A stretch of 64,000 bases of DNA from NCBI GenBank assembly GCA_947492575.1, contig CANLNK010000005.1, positions 124,001-188,000 on the forward strand, written 5' to 3'. Position 1 is the stretch's first letter. Each line of letters begins with the position of its first letter. Origin of the DNA: an uncultured Thalassotalea sp. (lineage in GTDB: Bacteria > Pseudomonadota > Gammaproteobacteria > Enterobacterales > Alteromonadaceae). Position numbers and translations under genes: made by a program. Shown piece after piece: positions 1 to 9,657 of this stretch. The notes under the pieces were generated by a model, which saw only the letters and a list, made by a program, of their open reading frames with translations, made no database searches and was not told the DNA's origin.

Positions 1-176
1 GGCGCGTAATCGTTTTTAAGCGCTTCGAGTGTTGCATGGTATTTGAAATGAATAAGACTCGCGAGGATCTCACAAAGCTGCTGGAACGAATTTTTGTCAG
101 ACTGCTCATGAAATTCATCTGAGCACATATCGATAATGTCGTGTTTTCTGAAGGGGATAAAACGGTCGGCACTCAT
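1..176 (-). CDS. DUF3754-family protein, N-terminal part (runs off window)
   Basis: An ATG at 174-176 on the minus strand opens a frame that stays open to the window edge, giving 58 residues. It begins MSADRFIPFRKHDIIDMC, which resembles the start of DUF3754 (TMEM143-like) proteins, where an RFIPFRK motif opens the chain. The family is of unknown function and usually has membrane segments near its C-terminus, which lie outside this window. It is on the same strand as engB and downstream of it, separated by about 100 bases with a strong hairpin. Family assignment is from motif recall only. Confidence 0.55.
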   Translation of the reverse strand, partial: MSADRFIPFRKHDIIDMCSDEFHEQSDKNSFQQLCEILASLIHFKYHATLEALKNDYA

Positions 177-215
177 ATCTTATTGTTTTTATAAATACTA
201 AAGTTATGAGTGTAG

Positions 216-244
216 GGGAAAGTTCGCTAAGAAGGAACTTTCCC
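216..244 (-). terminator. Perfect 10-bp hairpin after engB
   Basis: GGGAAAGTTC at 216-225 and GAACTTTCCC at 235-244 form a perfect 10-bp stem with a 9-base loop, between the engB stop and the next minus-strand gene. There is no clear U-tract on either strand, so it may be a processed 3' end or attenuator rather than a classic intrinsic terminator. Confidence 0.45.
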
Positions 245-282
245 AGTTTCTTGAAACGTTACACTTGCCTGAATTTCTTGGC

Positions 283-918
283 TTATTCTGCTTCAGCAGT
301 CTCGACTACTTCATCATCAGCAAACCAGTTGCATATAACTTGGTTGGCTTGATCAAAGCCAGTGCGTTTTAACGACGAGAACGCTTGCACTTTAATATTG
401 CCGTTAAGTGATGCGAGCGTTTTTTTCACTTTCAGCACTTCTGCTGACGCTTTACCTTGCGACAATTTATCTGACTTGGTCAGTAAACAAAGAACAGGTA
501 GGTCGCTATCAACTGCCCATTCGATAAGGTCACGATCTAGGTCTTTTAACGGGTGGCGAATGTCCATAAGTACTACAAGACCTTGCAAACATTCACGCTT
601 TTCTAAATATTCGCCTAGCGCTTTTTGCCACTTCTTTTTCATTTCGAGTGGTACTTTGGCAAAACCATAACCAGGTAAATCAATTAGGCGCTTGTTTTCT
701 GCAATTTCAAATACGTTGATCAATTGTGTGCGGCCTGGCGTTTTACTGGTACGTGCTAAACTTTTTTGACGTGTTAACGTGTTCAACGCACTAGATTTAC
801 CAGCGTTTGAGCGTCCTGCAAAAGCAACTTCTACGCCTGTATCGTCAGGAAGGCGACGAATGTCAGGGGCACTGATGGTAAATTTTGCTTGGTTTAAATT
901 GATAACTTGCTCGGACAC
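283..918 (-). CDS. engB: EngB/YihA ribosome-biogenesis GTPase
   Basis: 211-residue P-loop GTPase of the YihA/YsxC family, required for late assembly of the large ribosomal subunit and acting in the cytoplasm. The G motifs are present in order: G1 GRSNAGKSS near residue 36, a T-rich switch region with TPGRTQ, G3 DLPGYG near residue 80, G4 TKSD near 147, and a G5-like SSLK near 180. Length matches the family (about 200-215). The acidic C-terminal tail ([11 protein letters not shown]) is ordinary. It is transcribed divergently from the cytochrome gene to its right. Family recognition is firm. Confidence 0.95.
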   Translation of the reverse strand: MSEQVINLNQAKFTISAPDIRRLPDDTGVEVAFAGRSNAGKSSALNTLTRQKSLARTSKTPGRTQLINVFEIAENKRLIDLPGYGFAKVPLEMKKKWQKALGEYLEKRECLQGLVVLMDIRHPLKDLDRDLIEWAVDSDLPVLCLLTKSDKLSQGKASAEVLKVKKTLASLNGNIKVQAFSSLKRTGFDQANQVICNWFADDEVVETAEAE

Positions 919-1149
919 GTTGAATTTCCCTAGATTGATATGCGGCTATTATAGCGTTTTTTCGAGGGGGTCTGACAAGTTAGTGATTAAATAACCTGAA
1001 TTTTTATAGGTTTTTATGTGCTAGGCTGTTACACAAAGCAAATATTCGTGTAAAATGTCGCGATTATTCTAACAACCAAATTTACAGTGTAAAAAGCACG
1101 TTGCTTTTTACATAGATATAAAAGCAAAAAATAAAGCAGAGAGCATTCG

Positions 1150-2379
1150 ATGAAAAAAGTTATCGTATCACTTGTTTTGGGCTTAGGTATGCTAGCAACA
1201 GCAAACGCTCAAGGCGATGCAGAAGCTGGTAAAGCGAAAGCGGCAACATGTGCGGCATGTCACGGTGCAACAGGTCACAGTGCTGTTGATACTTACCCTA
1301 ACCTAGCTGGCCAACACGCAGAATACATTGTTAAGCAATTAAAAGCGTTTAAAGATGGCTCCACTCGTAGCGATGCGGTAATGGCACCAATGGCAGCAGG
1401 TTTATCAGAGCAAGACATGCTAGATTTAGGTGCTTACTTTGCGAGTCAGCCGATTTCACCAAGTGAAGGCGGTGCGGCAGCTGGCGATGAAACTGCAGCA
1501 GTAGCAGCTCCAGCTGCAATTGTTGGTGATGCAGCAGCTGGTAAATACTTATACGAAAATGGTGATGAAGCTCGCGCAATTGGTGCATGTATCGGTTGTC
1601 ACGGCAAAGAAGGTGCAAGCGACGTATTAATTTACCCTAACCTTGCTAAACAGCACCCTGAATACATCGAAAAGCAATTAACACAGTTTAAAGAAGGCGC
1701 TCGTGACAACAACTACGCAATGTCTTCATTTGCTGGTCAGTTAACTGAGCAAGAAATTGCTGACTTAGGTGCTTACTTAAAAGATCCTTCAGCAGTGGCT
1801 AACGTTGTTGCCAAGAAAACAAAAGCGGTTGCAGTGGTAACTGGCGATATCGAATTAGGCAAAGCCAAGTCTGCTACTTGTGTAGCGTGTCACGCTGCAG
1901 ACGGTAACTCAACAATTGCGATGTACCCGAAAATTGCTGGTCAGCATGAAAGCTACATCTACAAGCAGTTAGTAGAATTCAAGTCAGGTGCTCGCAATAA
2001 CGCTGTAATGGCAGGTATGGTTGCTGCACTTTCTGATGAAGACATGAAAAACTTATCTGCTTACTTCGCTAGCCAAACAACATCTAAAGTTGCTAAGCCT
2101 GAAACAGTGAACGAAGCGGGTCGTAAGTTATACTTTGGTGGTGACTTAGAGCGCGGTATTACAGCATGTGCAGCTTGCCACAGCCCGTCAGGTGAAGGTA
2201 TGCAAGCAGCGAAATTCCCTGCGCTTGTTAACCAGCACGGTGAATACATTAAGATTCAGTTAGAGCAATTCCGCTCAGGCGTTCGTGCAAACGATATGAA
2301 CGGCATGATGCAGAATATCGCAGTTAAATTAACTGACCAAGATATTGCTAACTTGACTGAGTTCCTTAAGTCACTATAA
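1150..2379 (+). CDS. Tetraheme c4-like cytochrome c, periplasmic
   Basis: 409 residues with a cleavable signal peptide (cleavage near ANA-QG, residue 20) and four CxxCH heme sites at about residues 34, 147, 244 and 340 (CAACH, CIGCH, CVACH, CAACH). The chain is four repeats of one class I cytochrome unit, each with a YPNLAGQH-type segment and a Met-ligand region (PMAAGL, MAGMVAAL and similar). Classic cytochrome c4 has two hemes and about 190 residues, so this looks like a doubled c4. It probably carries electrons in the periplasm to a terminal oxidase (inference). It is a single gene with its own terminator, and the promoter region is shared divergently with engB. A single-heme relative lies at 15068-15367. 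Confidence 0.88.
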   Translation: MKKVIVSLVLGLGMLATANAQGDAEAGKAKAATCAACHGATGHSAVDTYPNLAGQHAEYIVKQLKAFKDGSTRSDAVMAPMAAGLSEQDMLDLGAYFASQPISPSEGGAAAGDETAAVAAPAAIVGDAAAGKYLYENGDEARAIGACIGCHGKEGASDVLIYPNLAKQHPEYIEKQLTQFKEGARDNNYAMSSFAGQLTEQEIADLGAYLKDPSAVANVVAKKTKAVAVVTGDIELGKAKSATCVACHAADGNSTIAMYPKIAGQHESYIYKQLVEFKSGARNNAVMAGMVAALSDEDMKNLSAYFASQTTSKVAKPETVNEAGRKLYFGGDLERGITACAACHSPSGEGMQAAKFPALVNQHGEYIKIQLEQFRSGVRANDMNGMMQNIAVKLTDQDIANLTEFLKSL

Positions 2380-2400
2380 GTGAACTAAGACTTTTCGAGA

Positions 2401-2427
2401 AAGGAGGCTTTAAGCCTCCTTTTTTAT
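2401..2427 (+). terminator. Intrinsic terminator of the cytochrome gene
   Basis: AAGGAGGCTT and AAGCCTCCTT form a GC-rich stem around a central T, followed by a run of T (2419-2426). It lies 21 bases after the stop codon of the tetraheme cytochrome gene. Confidence 0.9.
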
Positions 2428-2535
2428 TGCCTGAGTAAATTAATTAAGATAAATAATTGCTGATTCTTCAAACGTATCTTTGGCATTAAGCCTCGTCTTC
2501 TCATACACTTAGTAAAAACATGACTGAAACTACGT

Positions 2536-3165
2536 ATGAGCATTCTTACGGAAAGTTCGGGGCAGGTGCTTGCTTGTCCACGCTGTGACACGCTTGCCTA
2601 TTCTCCTCGTGTTCATGAGGGGCAAAAGGTACTTTGCCATTGCTGTGGTAGTAAAATCATGGCGTTCAAACAGAATTCAATAGAACGCACACTTGCCCTT
2701 GCAGTTGCTGGCTTGATTGTCGCTCTACCCGCGATTTTTTTGCCTATTATCGGCGTTGGTTTTGTTGGTTTTTACCATCAAGCATCACTATTTGACAGTA
2801 TTCTCCATCTTTTTGATCGCGGCTACTGGTTGATTGCGTTTGCGGTTTTCTTGTTTACCGCCGCGATTCCGCTGATTAAGTTATCCGGTGCGTTTTATCT
2901 TACGTGGTCAATTAAGCGCAAACGCCCTAAGCCTGCGTTAATGAAATTCTTCCGTTCATACCATCATTTAGACAGTTGGACCATGTTGCATGTGTTTGTC
3001 TTAGGTGTTGTAGTTTCTATGTACAAGCTCGTTGATATGGCTGATTTATCTATTGGCTATGGTTTTGCTGCTTTTGTATTTCTACAATTATGTTCAACGC
3101 TTGTTACCGTAACATTGGATCATCACTACATTTGGCATTACTTGGAGCATCATGTTGATGAGTAG
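2536..3165 (+). CDS. LetA/PqiA-like membrane protein, first half
   Basis: 209 residues of the PqiA/YebS (LetA) family, inner-membrane partners of MCE tunnel proteins in lipid transport between the inner and outer membranes. The N-terminus carries a zinc-ribbon pattern (CPRC then CHCC, residues about 14-39). Four hydrophobic segments follow. In E. coli LetA two such modules are fused in one chain of about 430 residues; here they are separate genes that overlap by 14 bases. The order letA1-letA2-letB implies translational coupling and a shared complex. The ATG at 2536 is the first in frame and the ribosome binding site is weak. Confidence 0.85.
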   Translation: MSILTESSGQVLACPRCDTLAYSPRVHEGQKVLCHCCGSKIMAFKQNSIERTLALAVAGLIVALPAIFLPIIGVGFVGFYHQASLFDSILHLFDRGYWLIAFAVFLFTAAIPLIKLSGAFYLTWSIKRKRPKPALMKFFRSYHHLDSWTMLHVFVLGVVVSMYKLVDMADLSIGYGFAAFVFLQLCSTLVTVTLDHHYIWHYLEHHVDE

Positions 3166-3784
3166 TACTGCGAGATCTTCTGGTCTAAGTATTTGCCCGC
3201 GATGTCATAAGTTGAACCCCGCAGTTTCTGGGCGTCATCGTTGTAGCCGTTGCCATGCCTATTTTTATCAGCGGAAGCCGAAAAGCATTGAATATACGAT
3301 TGCGTGGACGATTGCTGCCTTAGTCATGTTTATCCCAGCTAACATGCTACCTATTATGGTAGTCACAACACTCGGAGAAACAGAAGCATCTACTATTTTG
3401 GAAGGCATCGCCAAATTTATCACCTTGGGTATGTATCCCGTTGCTGTCATTGTATTTATTGCTAGCTTCATCGTGCCCTTAGCGAAAATTTTGGGTTTAG
3501 TGATTCTGGTGATGGGTGTGAGGGAAGGTGAAGGGTTAAAGTCGAAACAGCGCACTCGCCTCTATTTTCTCGTTGAATTTTTAGGGCCGTGGTCGATGTT
3601 AGATGTCTTTGTTGTCACCTTGATGGCTGCAGTCGTAAAACTTGGTTTTTTAACGTCTATTGAAGCTGGTGCAGGTATTACGTATTTTACCCTTATGGTG
3701 ATATTTACCATGTTTGCTGCAGAGAGCTTCGATCCCCGTTTACTTTGGGATAATAAATACAGGATACCGAATCGGAATGAGTGA
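3152..3784 (+). CDS. LetA/PqiA-like membrane protein, second half
   Basis: 210 residues forming the second PqiA/LetA module. The N-terminal zinc ribbon is CPRC at about residue 15 and CSRC at about 32; four membrane segments follow. It begins inside the end of the preceding gene (ATG at 3152 or 3158) and its last 8 bases overlap the start of letB, so the three genes are probably translationally coupled. It is the counterpart of the C-terminal half of LetA and is expected to dock the LetB tunnel in the inner membrane (family knowledge). Confidence 0.85.
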   Translation: MLMSSTARSSGLSICPRCHKLNPAVSGRHRCSRCHAYFYQRKPKSIEYTIAWTIAALVMFIPANMLPIMVVTTLGETEASTILEGIAKFITLGMYPVAVIVFIASFIVPLAKILGLVILVMGVREGEGLKSKQRTRLYFLVEFLGPWSMLDVFVVTLMAAVVKLGFLTSIEAGAGITYFTLMVIFTMFAAESFDPRLLWDNKYRIPNRNE

Positions 3785-6700
3785 AGTACAAGCCAATAAA
3801 GAGTCTATGCTACACATTGTCGAGCGAGAAGGAATTTCGGCTGTTTGGCTAGTACCTCTGATAGCCCTTATTTTTGGTGGATGGTTGTTGGCGAAAGCTA
3901 TCGCCGAGCGCGGTGTATTTATTACCATTGAATTGGACAATGCCAACGGTATTGTTGTTGGTAAAACTGAAGTTAGATACCGCGGTTTAACAGTGGGCAT
4001 GGTCAAAGATGTAGACGTCGCTGAAGATCTTCAAGGTGTTATTGTTGAAGTTGAAATGATTGCTGAGTCTGAAGATTATATTTCAGATAAAACTAAATTT
4101 TGGTATGTCACTGCAGATGTATCCCTCAGTGGTATCGAGGGCTTAGATACATTGTTGTCAGGCAGTTATATCAATATGGTGCCAGACTTTGATAACGAAG
4201 GTAATCCCAAACGACACTTTATTGGACTTGATGAAGAACCGCCGCTAGATATTCACATTGAAGGCTTACATATAGAGCTCACTACAAATACGCTCGGCTC
4301 TATCGCAAAAAATTCGCCAGTGCTTTTTAAGCAAATGGAAGTCGGGTTTGTCTCTGGCTACAAATACGATGATGAGCAAGACCTCATGCGCATAAACGTA
4401 TTTATAAAGCCTGAACATGCTCATTTAGTCAAAGAAAATAGCCGCTTTTGGAATGCCAGTGGTTTCAATATCAGTGGCTCGTTAGCGTCTGGCGTGCAAA
4501 TTCAAACCGAATCGATAAGTAGCATAGTGTCTGGCGGTATTTCGTTTGATACTTCTAGCTTTGAGAAACCACAACCAGCAGCGCAAAATGGTAAAGAGTA
4601 TAAATTGTTCGAAAACTTTCAAGCTGCTGAGATGGGCCATAACATTACACTTGATCTGGCGTGGGATGCAGGTCTTGATGTCGGTGCACCAATTGTTTAT
4701 CAAGGGGTTACGGTCGGTAAATTAGCAAGTTTTACTGATATTAATTCTGATACTCACCAGATACAGGCAATAGCCAACATAAACCCGAGAGTTAAGCCCT
4801 ATTTAACGTCAGATACCGAGTTTTTCATTGAAGCACCTACTCTTGATTTAGGCGGTGTCACGAATATGCATCGACTGCTTACCGGAGCGCAAATTGGTGT
4901 TCGTCCGTCACCAGACGGAGAGCCAACAGACAGGTTTACAGTATATAGCCAAAAGCCAGCTTACAAGTATTCAGAGCCTGGGCTACATCTGGTGTTAACG
5001 ACTGAAAATATTCGCTCGCTGCATGCTGGCCTTGGTGTTTATTTCCAACAACAGCAAGTGGGTACAGTACAAGCTATTGAAAATACAGGACCCAATAGAT
5101 TTCTTGTGCATATCTTTATTGAACCTGAATACCAGGGTTATGTGAGCAGTGATAGCCGATTTTGGAACGCTAGCGGCTTTCGTTTCACCGGTGGTTTGAG
5201 AGGTTTTGCGCTACAAGCTCAGTCGGTGCAAGCAGTACTTAAAGGCGGCATTGCGTTTGATAAAGGTATAGGTGAAAACGCTGGAAAAGCGACTAACGGT
5301 GATCGGTTTACGCTCTATCATCATCAGCACGTTGCCAAACAGCGTTCAAGCTTTGAGTTGGTGATGTCGTCTGCACAGCATGTGCGAAAAGGCACACGCA
5401 TCATTTATCGCGGTGAAACCATTGGTAGTATTCATGAGATTACTCATAAAGATGGACGTGCACACCTAACCGCAGGGGTTAAGCCTGAATTCGATTTTGT
5501 GCTCAATGGTGGTAGTCAATTTTGGCTGGTAAAAGCTGATTTATCGCTAGCAGGCTTAACTGATACCGAAGCCTTATTTGGCGGTCCTTACTTTGCGGTG
5601 AATGCGGGGCAAGGAGCTCAGCAAGGACAGTTTATTGCCACTAGCACGCCGCCTGCACGCAACTTAAATAGCCGAGGCTTGCAACTAGCGTTACAGGCTG
5701 AACATGGGAGAGCAGCTAACCCTGGAAGTGCGGTAAGTTATCGTGGCATCAATATAGGCCAAGTAGATAGTGTCGCGTTGAGCGATGATCGAGAGCAAGT
5801 GCTGTTCAATATTACGATAGACGAGGAACATCAAGGCATTGTAAAACAGACAAGCCGCTTCTATGCAGCAAGTGGGGTTACGGTTGATGGCGGCCTCTCT
5901 AACTTTGCCATCAAAACAGAATCTGTCGATGCCCTGCTTACTGGCGGAATATCACTTTATAATCCACCAGAATACAGTCTGCCAGAATACAATGCGCCAA
6001 AAATTAAGCCACCAGCTTACAACTCCTCAGAAAATGCAACATCGGCGGCGGCAGAAGAGCTTGATGCATCAGAGGCTTATGTAGCTGAAGGTAGTGTCTT
6101 TTCGCTATACGAAAATGCTATTCATGCCGAAAATGCAGGTCTTGCTATTCAGATTCGTTTTAATGAAACCGATGGTTTACGCCAAGGTATGTTGTTGAAA
6201 TATCAGGGACAAAAACTTGGACATATTGAGCGACTTACCTTTGATGAGCAACATCACGGGATGACTGCCCACGCCTTGCTAAACGACTTTGGTAAGCGCT
6301 TCGCACAACAAGGGACGAAATTCTGGTTAGTGCAGCCGTCTATCGGCTTGGTGGATAATCGTCATATAGGAGAATTGCTAACAGGTGGCTATGTTGGTGT
6401 GATGCCAAGTGATGTTAGTCATCTAAGTCATAAAAATAAGAGTCACAAAAATAAGGGCCAGAAAAATAGCAGCACGAAAGCTCATATAGGCGAGTTACAT
6501 TCCCAGTTTATCGCCGAAGATATTCCACCAGTGCTTGAACAGTTGCCCTATGGCTTAAATCTCAGTCTTGCTACTGCTAAGTTAGGTTCTGTGCGTGTGG
6601 GTAATCCCGTTCTCTATCGACAAGTACCTGTAGGCAAAGTTATCGGTGTTGGATTGTCCGAGCAAGCAGACAAAGTGGAGGTATTTATCAACATTGCCGA

Positions 6701-6956
6701 GCAGCATGCGCATTTAGTTTCACCAAGCAGTAAGTTCTGGAATACCAGCGGCGTTCAGATTGATGCAGGATTGTTCTCTGGCGTGCAAATATCGAGTGAG
6801 TCAATTGAGAGCTTGCTCGCGGGTGGAATCGCGTTTGCAACGCCTGAAGTTGCTGAGATTGAGGAAGCTCAGCAAGGTTCACGCTTCACTCTTCATGAAA
6901 AGGCGGATAAAGCTTGGCTTTCATGGTCGCCTCGATTGGCGTCCAAAAAAGACTAG
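3777..6956 (+). CDS. letB: LetB/YebT-like MCE tunnel protein with eight MCE domains
   Basis: 1059 residues from the ATG at 3777, which overlaps the letA stop by 8 bases; an upstream in-frame start at 3714 would lie deep inside letA. One N-terminal membrane anchor (about residues 22-42) is followed by eight MCE repeats starting near residues 48, 162, 288, 401, 524, 633, 787 and 925. Repeats 2, 4, 6 and 8 share an SRFWNASG-like or SRFYAASG-like segment and an SGG/AGG-type end; odd repeats carry FWLV- or FWYV-type segments. E. coli LetB has seven. The protein should form a hexameric periplasmic tube for phospholipids. Two linkers are unusual: a Pro/Tyr-rich one near 740-780 and a Lys/His/Asn-rich one near 890-905. 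The copy count is my reading of the sequence. Confidence 0.93.
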   Translation: MSEVQANKESMLHIVEREGISAVWLVPLIALIFGGWLLAKAIAERGVFITIELDNANGIVVGKTEVRYRGLTVGMVKDVDVAEDLQGVIVEVEMIAESEDYISDKTKFWYVTADVSLSGIEGLDTLLSGSYINMVPDFDNEGNPKRHFIGLDEEPPLDIHIEGLHIELTTNTLGSIAKNSPVLFKQMEVGFVSGYKYDDEQDLMRINVFIKPEHAHLVKENSRFWNASGFNISGSLASGVQIQTESISSIVSGGISFDTSSFEKPQPAAQNGKEYKLFENFQAAEMGHNITLDLAWDAGLDVGAPIVYQGVTVGKLASFTDINSDTHQIQAIANINPRVKPYLTSDTEFFIEAPTLDLGGVTNMHRLLTGAQIGVRPSPDGEPTDRFTVYSQKPAYKYSEPGLHLVLTTENIRSLHAGLGVYFQQQQVGTVQAIENTGPNRFLVHIFIEPEYQGYVSSDSRFWNASGFRFTGGLRGFALQAQSVQAVLKGGIAFDKGIGENAGKATNGDRFTLYHHQHVAKQRSSFELVMSSAQHVRKGTRIIYRGETIGSIHEITHKDGRAHLTAGVKPEFDFVLNGGSQFWLVKADLSLAGLTDTEALFGGPYFAVNAGQGAQQGQFIATSTPPARNLNSRGLQLALQAEHGRAANPGSAVSYRGINIGQVDSVALSDDREQVLFNITIDEEHQGIVKQTSRFYAASGVTVDGGLSNFAIKTESVDALLTGGISLYNPPEYSLPEYNAPKIKPPAYNSSENATSAAAEELDASEAYVAEGSVFSLYENAIHAENAGLAIQIRFNETDGLRQGMLLKYQGQKLGHIERLTFDEQHHGMTAHALLNDFGKRFAQQGTKFWLVQPSIGLVDNRHIGELLTGGYVGVMPSDVSHLSHKNKSHKNKGQKNSSTKAHIGELHSQFIAEDIPPVLEQLPYGLNLSLATAKLGSVRVGNPVLYRQVPVGKVIGVGLSEQADKVEVFINIAEQHAHLVSPSSKFWNTSGVQIDAGLFSGVQISSESIESLLAGGIAFATPEVAEIEEAQQGSRFTLHEKADKAWLSWSPRLASKKD

Positions 6957-6971
6957 CGGTGCAGTATAGCA

Positions 6972-7006
6972 AGGTTATTTAGTTAGCTAGTTTGACTAAA
7001 TAACCT
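6972..7006. terminator. Bidirectional hairpin between letB and thiDE
   Basis: AGGTTATTTAGT (6972-6983) and ACTAAATAACCT (6995-7006) form a perfect 12-bp stem with an 11-base loop between two convergent genes. There is no strong T-run directly after it. Its position suggests it ends transcription from both sides. Confidence 0.6.
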
Positions 7007-7044
7007 CGCTACCATTCGTTTTTATCTGCTTTTACTAGGCTAAC

Positions 7045-8571
7045 TTATTGGGCTTCTTCTATAATCGCTTTTAGTGAACTGACTGCACTTTCATAGTTTT
7101 GTGCATAGTTTTGTGCCTGCGTGATAGCTGTTACTACGGCGATGCTATCAACTCCTGTCTTGGCGACCCGCTTAGCTGTATCTAAGTTAATGCCACCTAT
7201 CGCTACCACAGGAATATCGCCGGCTAGTGCCAGCATATGTGCAAGGTTTTCAACGCCCTGAATCTGACCTGTCATATCTTTAGTTTGCGTCGGAAATATC
7301 GCACCGATTGCAAGGTAGCTGGGTTGCAGTTGTTTCGCCAACAAAAACTCATAGCAGCCGTGTGTGCTAATGCCCAAACGAATACCCGCATCTGCAATTG
7401 CACCTAAGTCAGCTGCTGCTAGATCTTCCTGACCCAAATGTACACCGTAGGCATTATATTTAATCGCCAGTTGCCAATAGTCGTTTATAAATAAACGCGT
7501 CTGAGTATTTCGAGCCAATTCTATAGCACGTGCGATGTAGTCTTCGAGCGCATTTCCTTCAAGGTGTTTTACTCTCAACTGAATAATATTTAATCCAAGC
7601 GGCAATATTTTTGCCAACCATTCAATTGAGTCTACAACGGGGTAAAGGCCAAGCTTCTCACCACCTAGTTCTAGAGACTGAAAACTCAGTTGATTTACCC
7701 TGCTATTCGCCCATTGATGTTCTAAATGTGCTGAGCAAATTGTAGGGAAGATTTCTGGTTTTGTTGGAAACTCGGTGACTTCGAATGAGCCGTAATATTG
7801 AATACGCCCTTCGTTAGCTTTTAATCCTTGATACATAAAAGCTTTTGCGAGCGTAATGGCGTCGCGCAGTAAGTATCCTCTGCTGAGCAATGCTGTAATG
7901 CTAGAGGCGTAGCAGCATCCACCGCCATGAGAGTAGTCGGTAAATACTTTATCTGTTTTGACGGCAAACTTTTGTGGTGAAGCATCGCTACCGTCAAATT
8001 GGTAGGCATAATCGATACACTCGTCATCATCGGTATGGCCACCTTTGATGATTACACGGTCTACCTGCATCTGATGAAATTTAATTGCGATGTCATCAAC
8101 CGCTGCTAAATAAATCCCCGTTAGCTTTTCAGCTTCTGACATGTTGGGCGTGACAACATCGACGGCTGCAAACAAAGCGAGTAATGCATCTTTGGTGACT
8201 TCTGTAATTGCGCCGCCTGCACTAGCGGCAGCTACAGGATCGTACACGACAATCAGTGTTTCATTATCATTTTTAAGCGTATCAATTTTCTCAATAAGCC
8301 AATGGATTTGCTCATCATTGGCGAGCATACCTATTTTTAGAGCATCGGGAACTTTATCCTCAACAAGCGCTTGAAACTGTTTTTCGAGCAAAGAAACAGG
8401 AATGGGATTAACCGACACTAGCTCTTCTGCATTTTGCACTGTGTTTGCGGTAATAAGGGCGCAGCTCTCAACCCCAAAACATTGCAGTGTTTTGATGTCA
8501 GCACTTATGCCAGCGCCGCCAGATGGATCGTGTCCTGAAATGCTCCAAACAATTGGTTTATGTTTTCTCAT
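7045..8571 (-). CDS. thiDE: ThiDE fusion: HMP-P kinase plus thiamine-phosphate synthase
   Basis: 508 residues joining two thiamine enzymes. Residues about 1-260 are ThiD (hydroxymethylpyrimidine phosphate kinase): SGHDPSGGAGISADIKT at the start, and GGGCCYASS near residue 217 replacing the usual GTGC anion hole. Residues about 300-505 are ThiE, which joins HMP-PP and the thiazole phosphate: RLFINDYW, GVHLGQEDL, AIGAIFPTQTK and VVAIGGI. It is the last gene of the thi operon, 36 bases after thiG. Such ThiD-ThiE fusions are known in gammaproteobacteria. Confidence 0.93.
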   Translation of the reverse strand: MRKHKPIVWSISGHDPSGGAGISADIKTLQCFGVESCALITANTVQNAEELVSVNPIPVSLLEKQFQALVEDKVPDALKIGMLANDEQIHWLIEKIDTLKNDNETLIVVYDPVAAASAGGAITEVTKDALLALFAAVDVVTPNMSEAEKLTGIYLAAVDDIAIKFHQMQVDRVIIKGGHTDDDECIDYAYQFDGSDASPQKFAVKTDKVFTDYSHGGGCCYASSITALLSRGYLLRDAITLAKAFMYQGLKANEGRIQYYGSFEVTEFPTKPEIFPTICSAHLEHQWANSRVNQLSFQSLELGGEKLGLYPVVDSIEWLAKILPLGLNIIQLRVKHLEGNALEDYIARAIELARNTQTRLFINDYWQLAIKYNAYGVHLGQEDLAAADLGAIADAGIRLGISTHGCYEFLLAKQLQPSYLAIGAIFPTQTKDMTGQIQGVENLAHMLALAGDIPVVAIGGINLDTAKRVAKTGVDSIAVVTAITQAQNYAQNYESAVSSLKAIIEEAQ

Positions 8572-8607
8572 AAAAGTTGTTAATGCCCTATTGTGATCTT
8601 TGCTTAA

Positions 8608-9441
8608 CTAAGTCGTTTGATGCCAAAAAGGTGTATCGAGTGTTGGCGTGCTAGGTTGTGCCGTTTGTCGCTCTGGCATTAAGCCAGCTGAACGAGCGAG
8701 TTCGCCGCTTTCAACCGCATATGCAAATGCTTGAGCCATGGTCACGGGATCGCTGGCAAGCGCTACCGCACTGTTAAGTAGCACACCGTCATACCCCAAT
8801 TCCAAAGCTTGGCAAGCATCTGAAGGCTTACCAATGCCAGCGTCAATAATGAGCGTCGCTTTTGGTAATCTTTCGCGGATGGTAGTAAGGTTGTATGGGT
8901 TTAGCAAGCCTTTACCGGTGCCTATGGGGGATGCCCATGGCATTATTACTTGGCAACCTAGGTCATACAGTCGTTGGCACAATACAAGATCATCTGTGCA
9001 ATAAGGTAAAACTTGAAAGCCATCGGCGATTAAGCGCTTGCAAGCATCGAGCAGTTCAATGGGATCAGGTTGCAAGTTGTAATCATCGCCAATCACTTCT
9101 AATTTTACCCATGGTGTGCCGAAAAGCTCACGCGACATTTGAGCTAGGGTGTAGGCCTCATCTGCGGTTTTGCAGCCAGCGGTATTCGGTAGTAACTTAA
9201 TCTCATGTTCACTTGCAAGTGATTGAATATATTGCCAAATAGCTTGGCCACCGCCTTGTCCACTTTCTAGCCCACTTCCTTGCTTACTCCCTAAAATGGG
9301 CGATTGACGTTTTAGCGATAATGTCACCACTTTTGCCTTGGATGCTATCACCGATGCTTTCATAATCTCAGGGCTCGGGTACAGAGCAGTGCCAATGAGT
9401 AAGCGGCTGTCCAGTTCGCTGCCATAAATATTGAGTGACAT
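8608..9441 (-). CDS. thiG: ThiG thiazole synthase
   Basis: 277-residue thiazole synthase, which builds the thiazole phosphate of thiamine from deoxyxylulose 5-phosphate, dehydroglycine and sulfur carried on ThiS. Typical motifs are [14 protein letters not shown] and [10 protein letters not shown] (the Lys is the Schiff-base residue in the family), then [12 protein letters not shown] and [12 protein letters not shown]. There is a Gly/Ser/Gln-rich insertion near residues 52-64 and a C-terminal extension of about 25 residues. It starts 3 bases after the thiS stop. Confidence 0.95.
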   Translation of the reverse strand: MSLNIYGSELDSRLLIGTALYPSPEIMKASVIASKAKVVTLSLKRQSPILGSKQGSGLESGQGGGQAIWQYIQSLASEHEIKLLPNTAGCKTADEAYTLAQMSRELFGTPWVKLEVIGDDYNLQPDPIELLDACKRLIADGFQVLPYCTDDLVLCQRLYDLGCQVIMPWASPIGTGKGLLNPYNLTTIRERLPKATLIIDAGIGKPSDACQALELGYDGVLLNSAVALASDPVTMAQAFAYAVESGELARSAGLMPERQTAQPSTPTLDTPFWHQTT

Positions 9442-9444
9442 GGT

Positions 9445-9657
9445 TTACCCTCCTTGAATCGGCGAGAAAATATCAACAATATCGCCAGAAGACAGCTGGT
9501 GGTTGGCATATTGTGTTTGTGGAACGAAGTTTTGGTTTACAGCTAAGGCGAAGACTGTTGGCTTTGATTCATGTTCAAAATAGCGAGTGAGTGCTTCGCT
9601 TAGCGTGATTTGCTCGTAAAATTTGTACTTTTGTTCGTTAATAGAAATCGTGATCAT
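9445..9657 (-). CDS. thiS: ThiS sulfur-carrier protein
   Basis: 70-residue ubiquitin-fold sulfur carrier ending in the required Gly-Gly (SPIQGG). The C-terminal glycine is adenylylated and converted to a thiocarboxylate that donates sulfur to ThiG. Its start overlaps the end of thiO by 4 bases (ATGA), so translation is coupled. No thiF, the usual activating enzyme, is seen anywhere in the operon. Confidence 0.95.
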   Translation of the reverse strand: MITISINEQKYKFYEQITLSEALTRYFEHESKPTVFALAVNQNFVPQTQYANHQLSSGDIVDIFSPIQGG

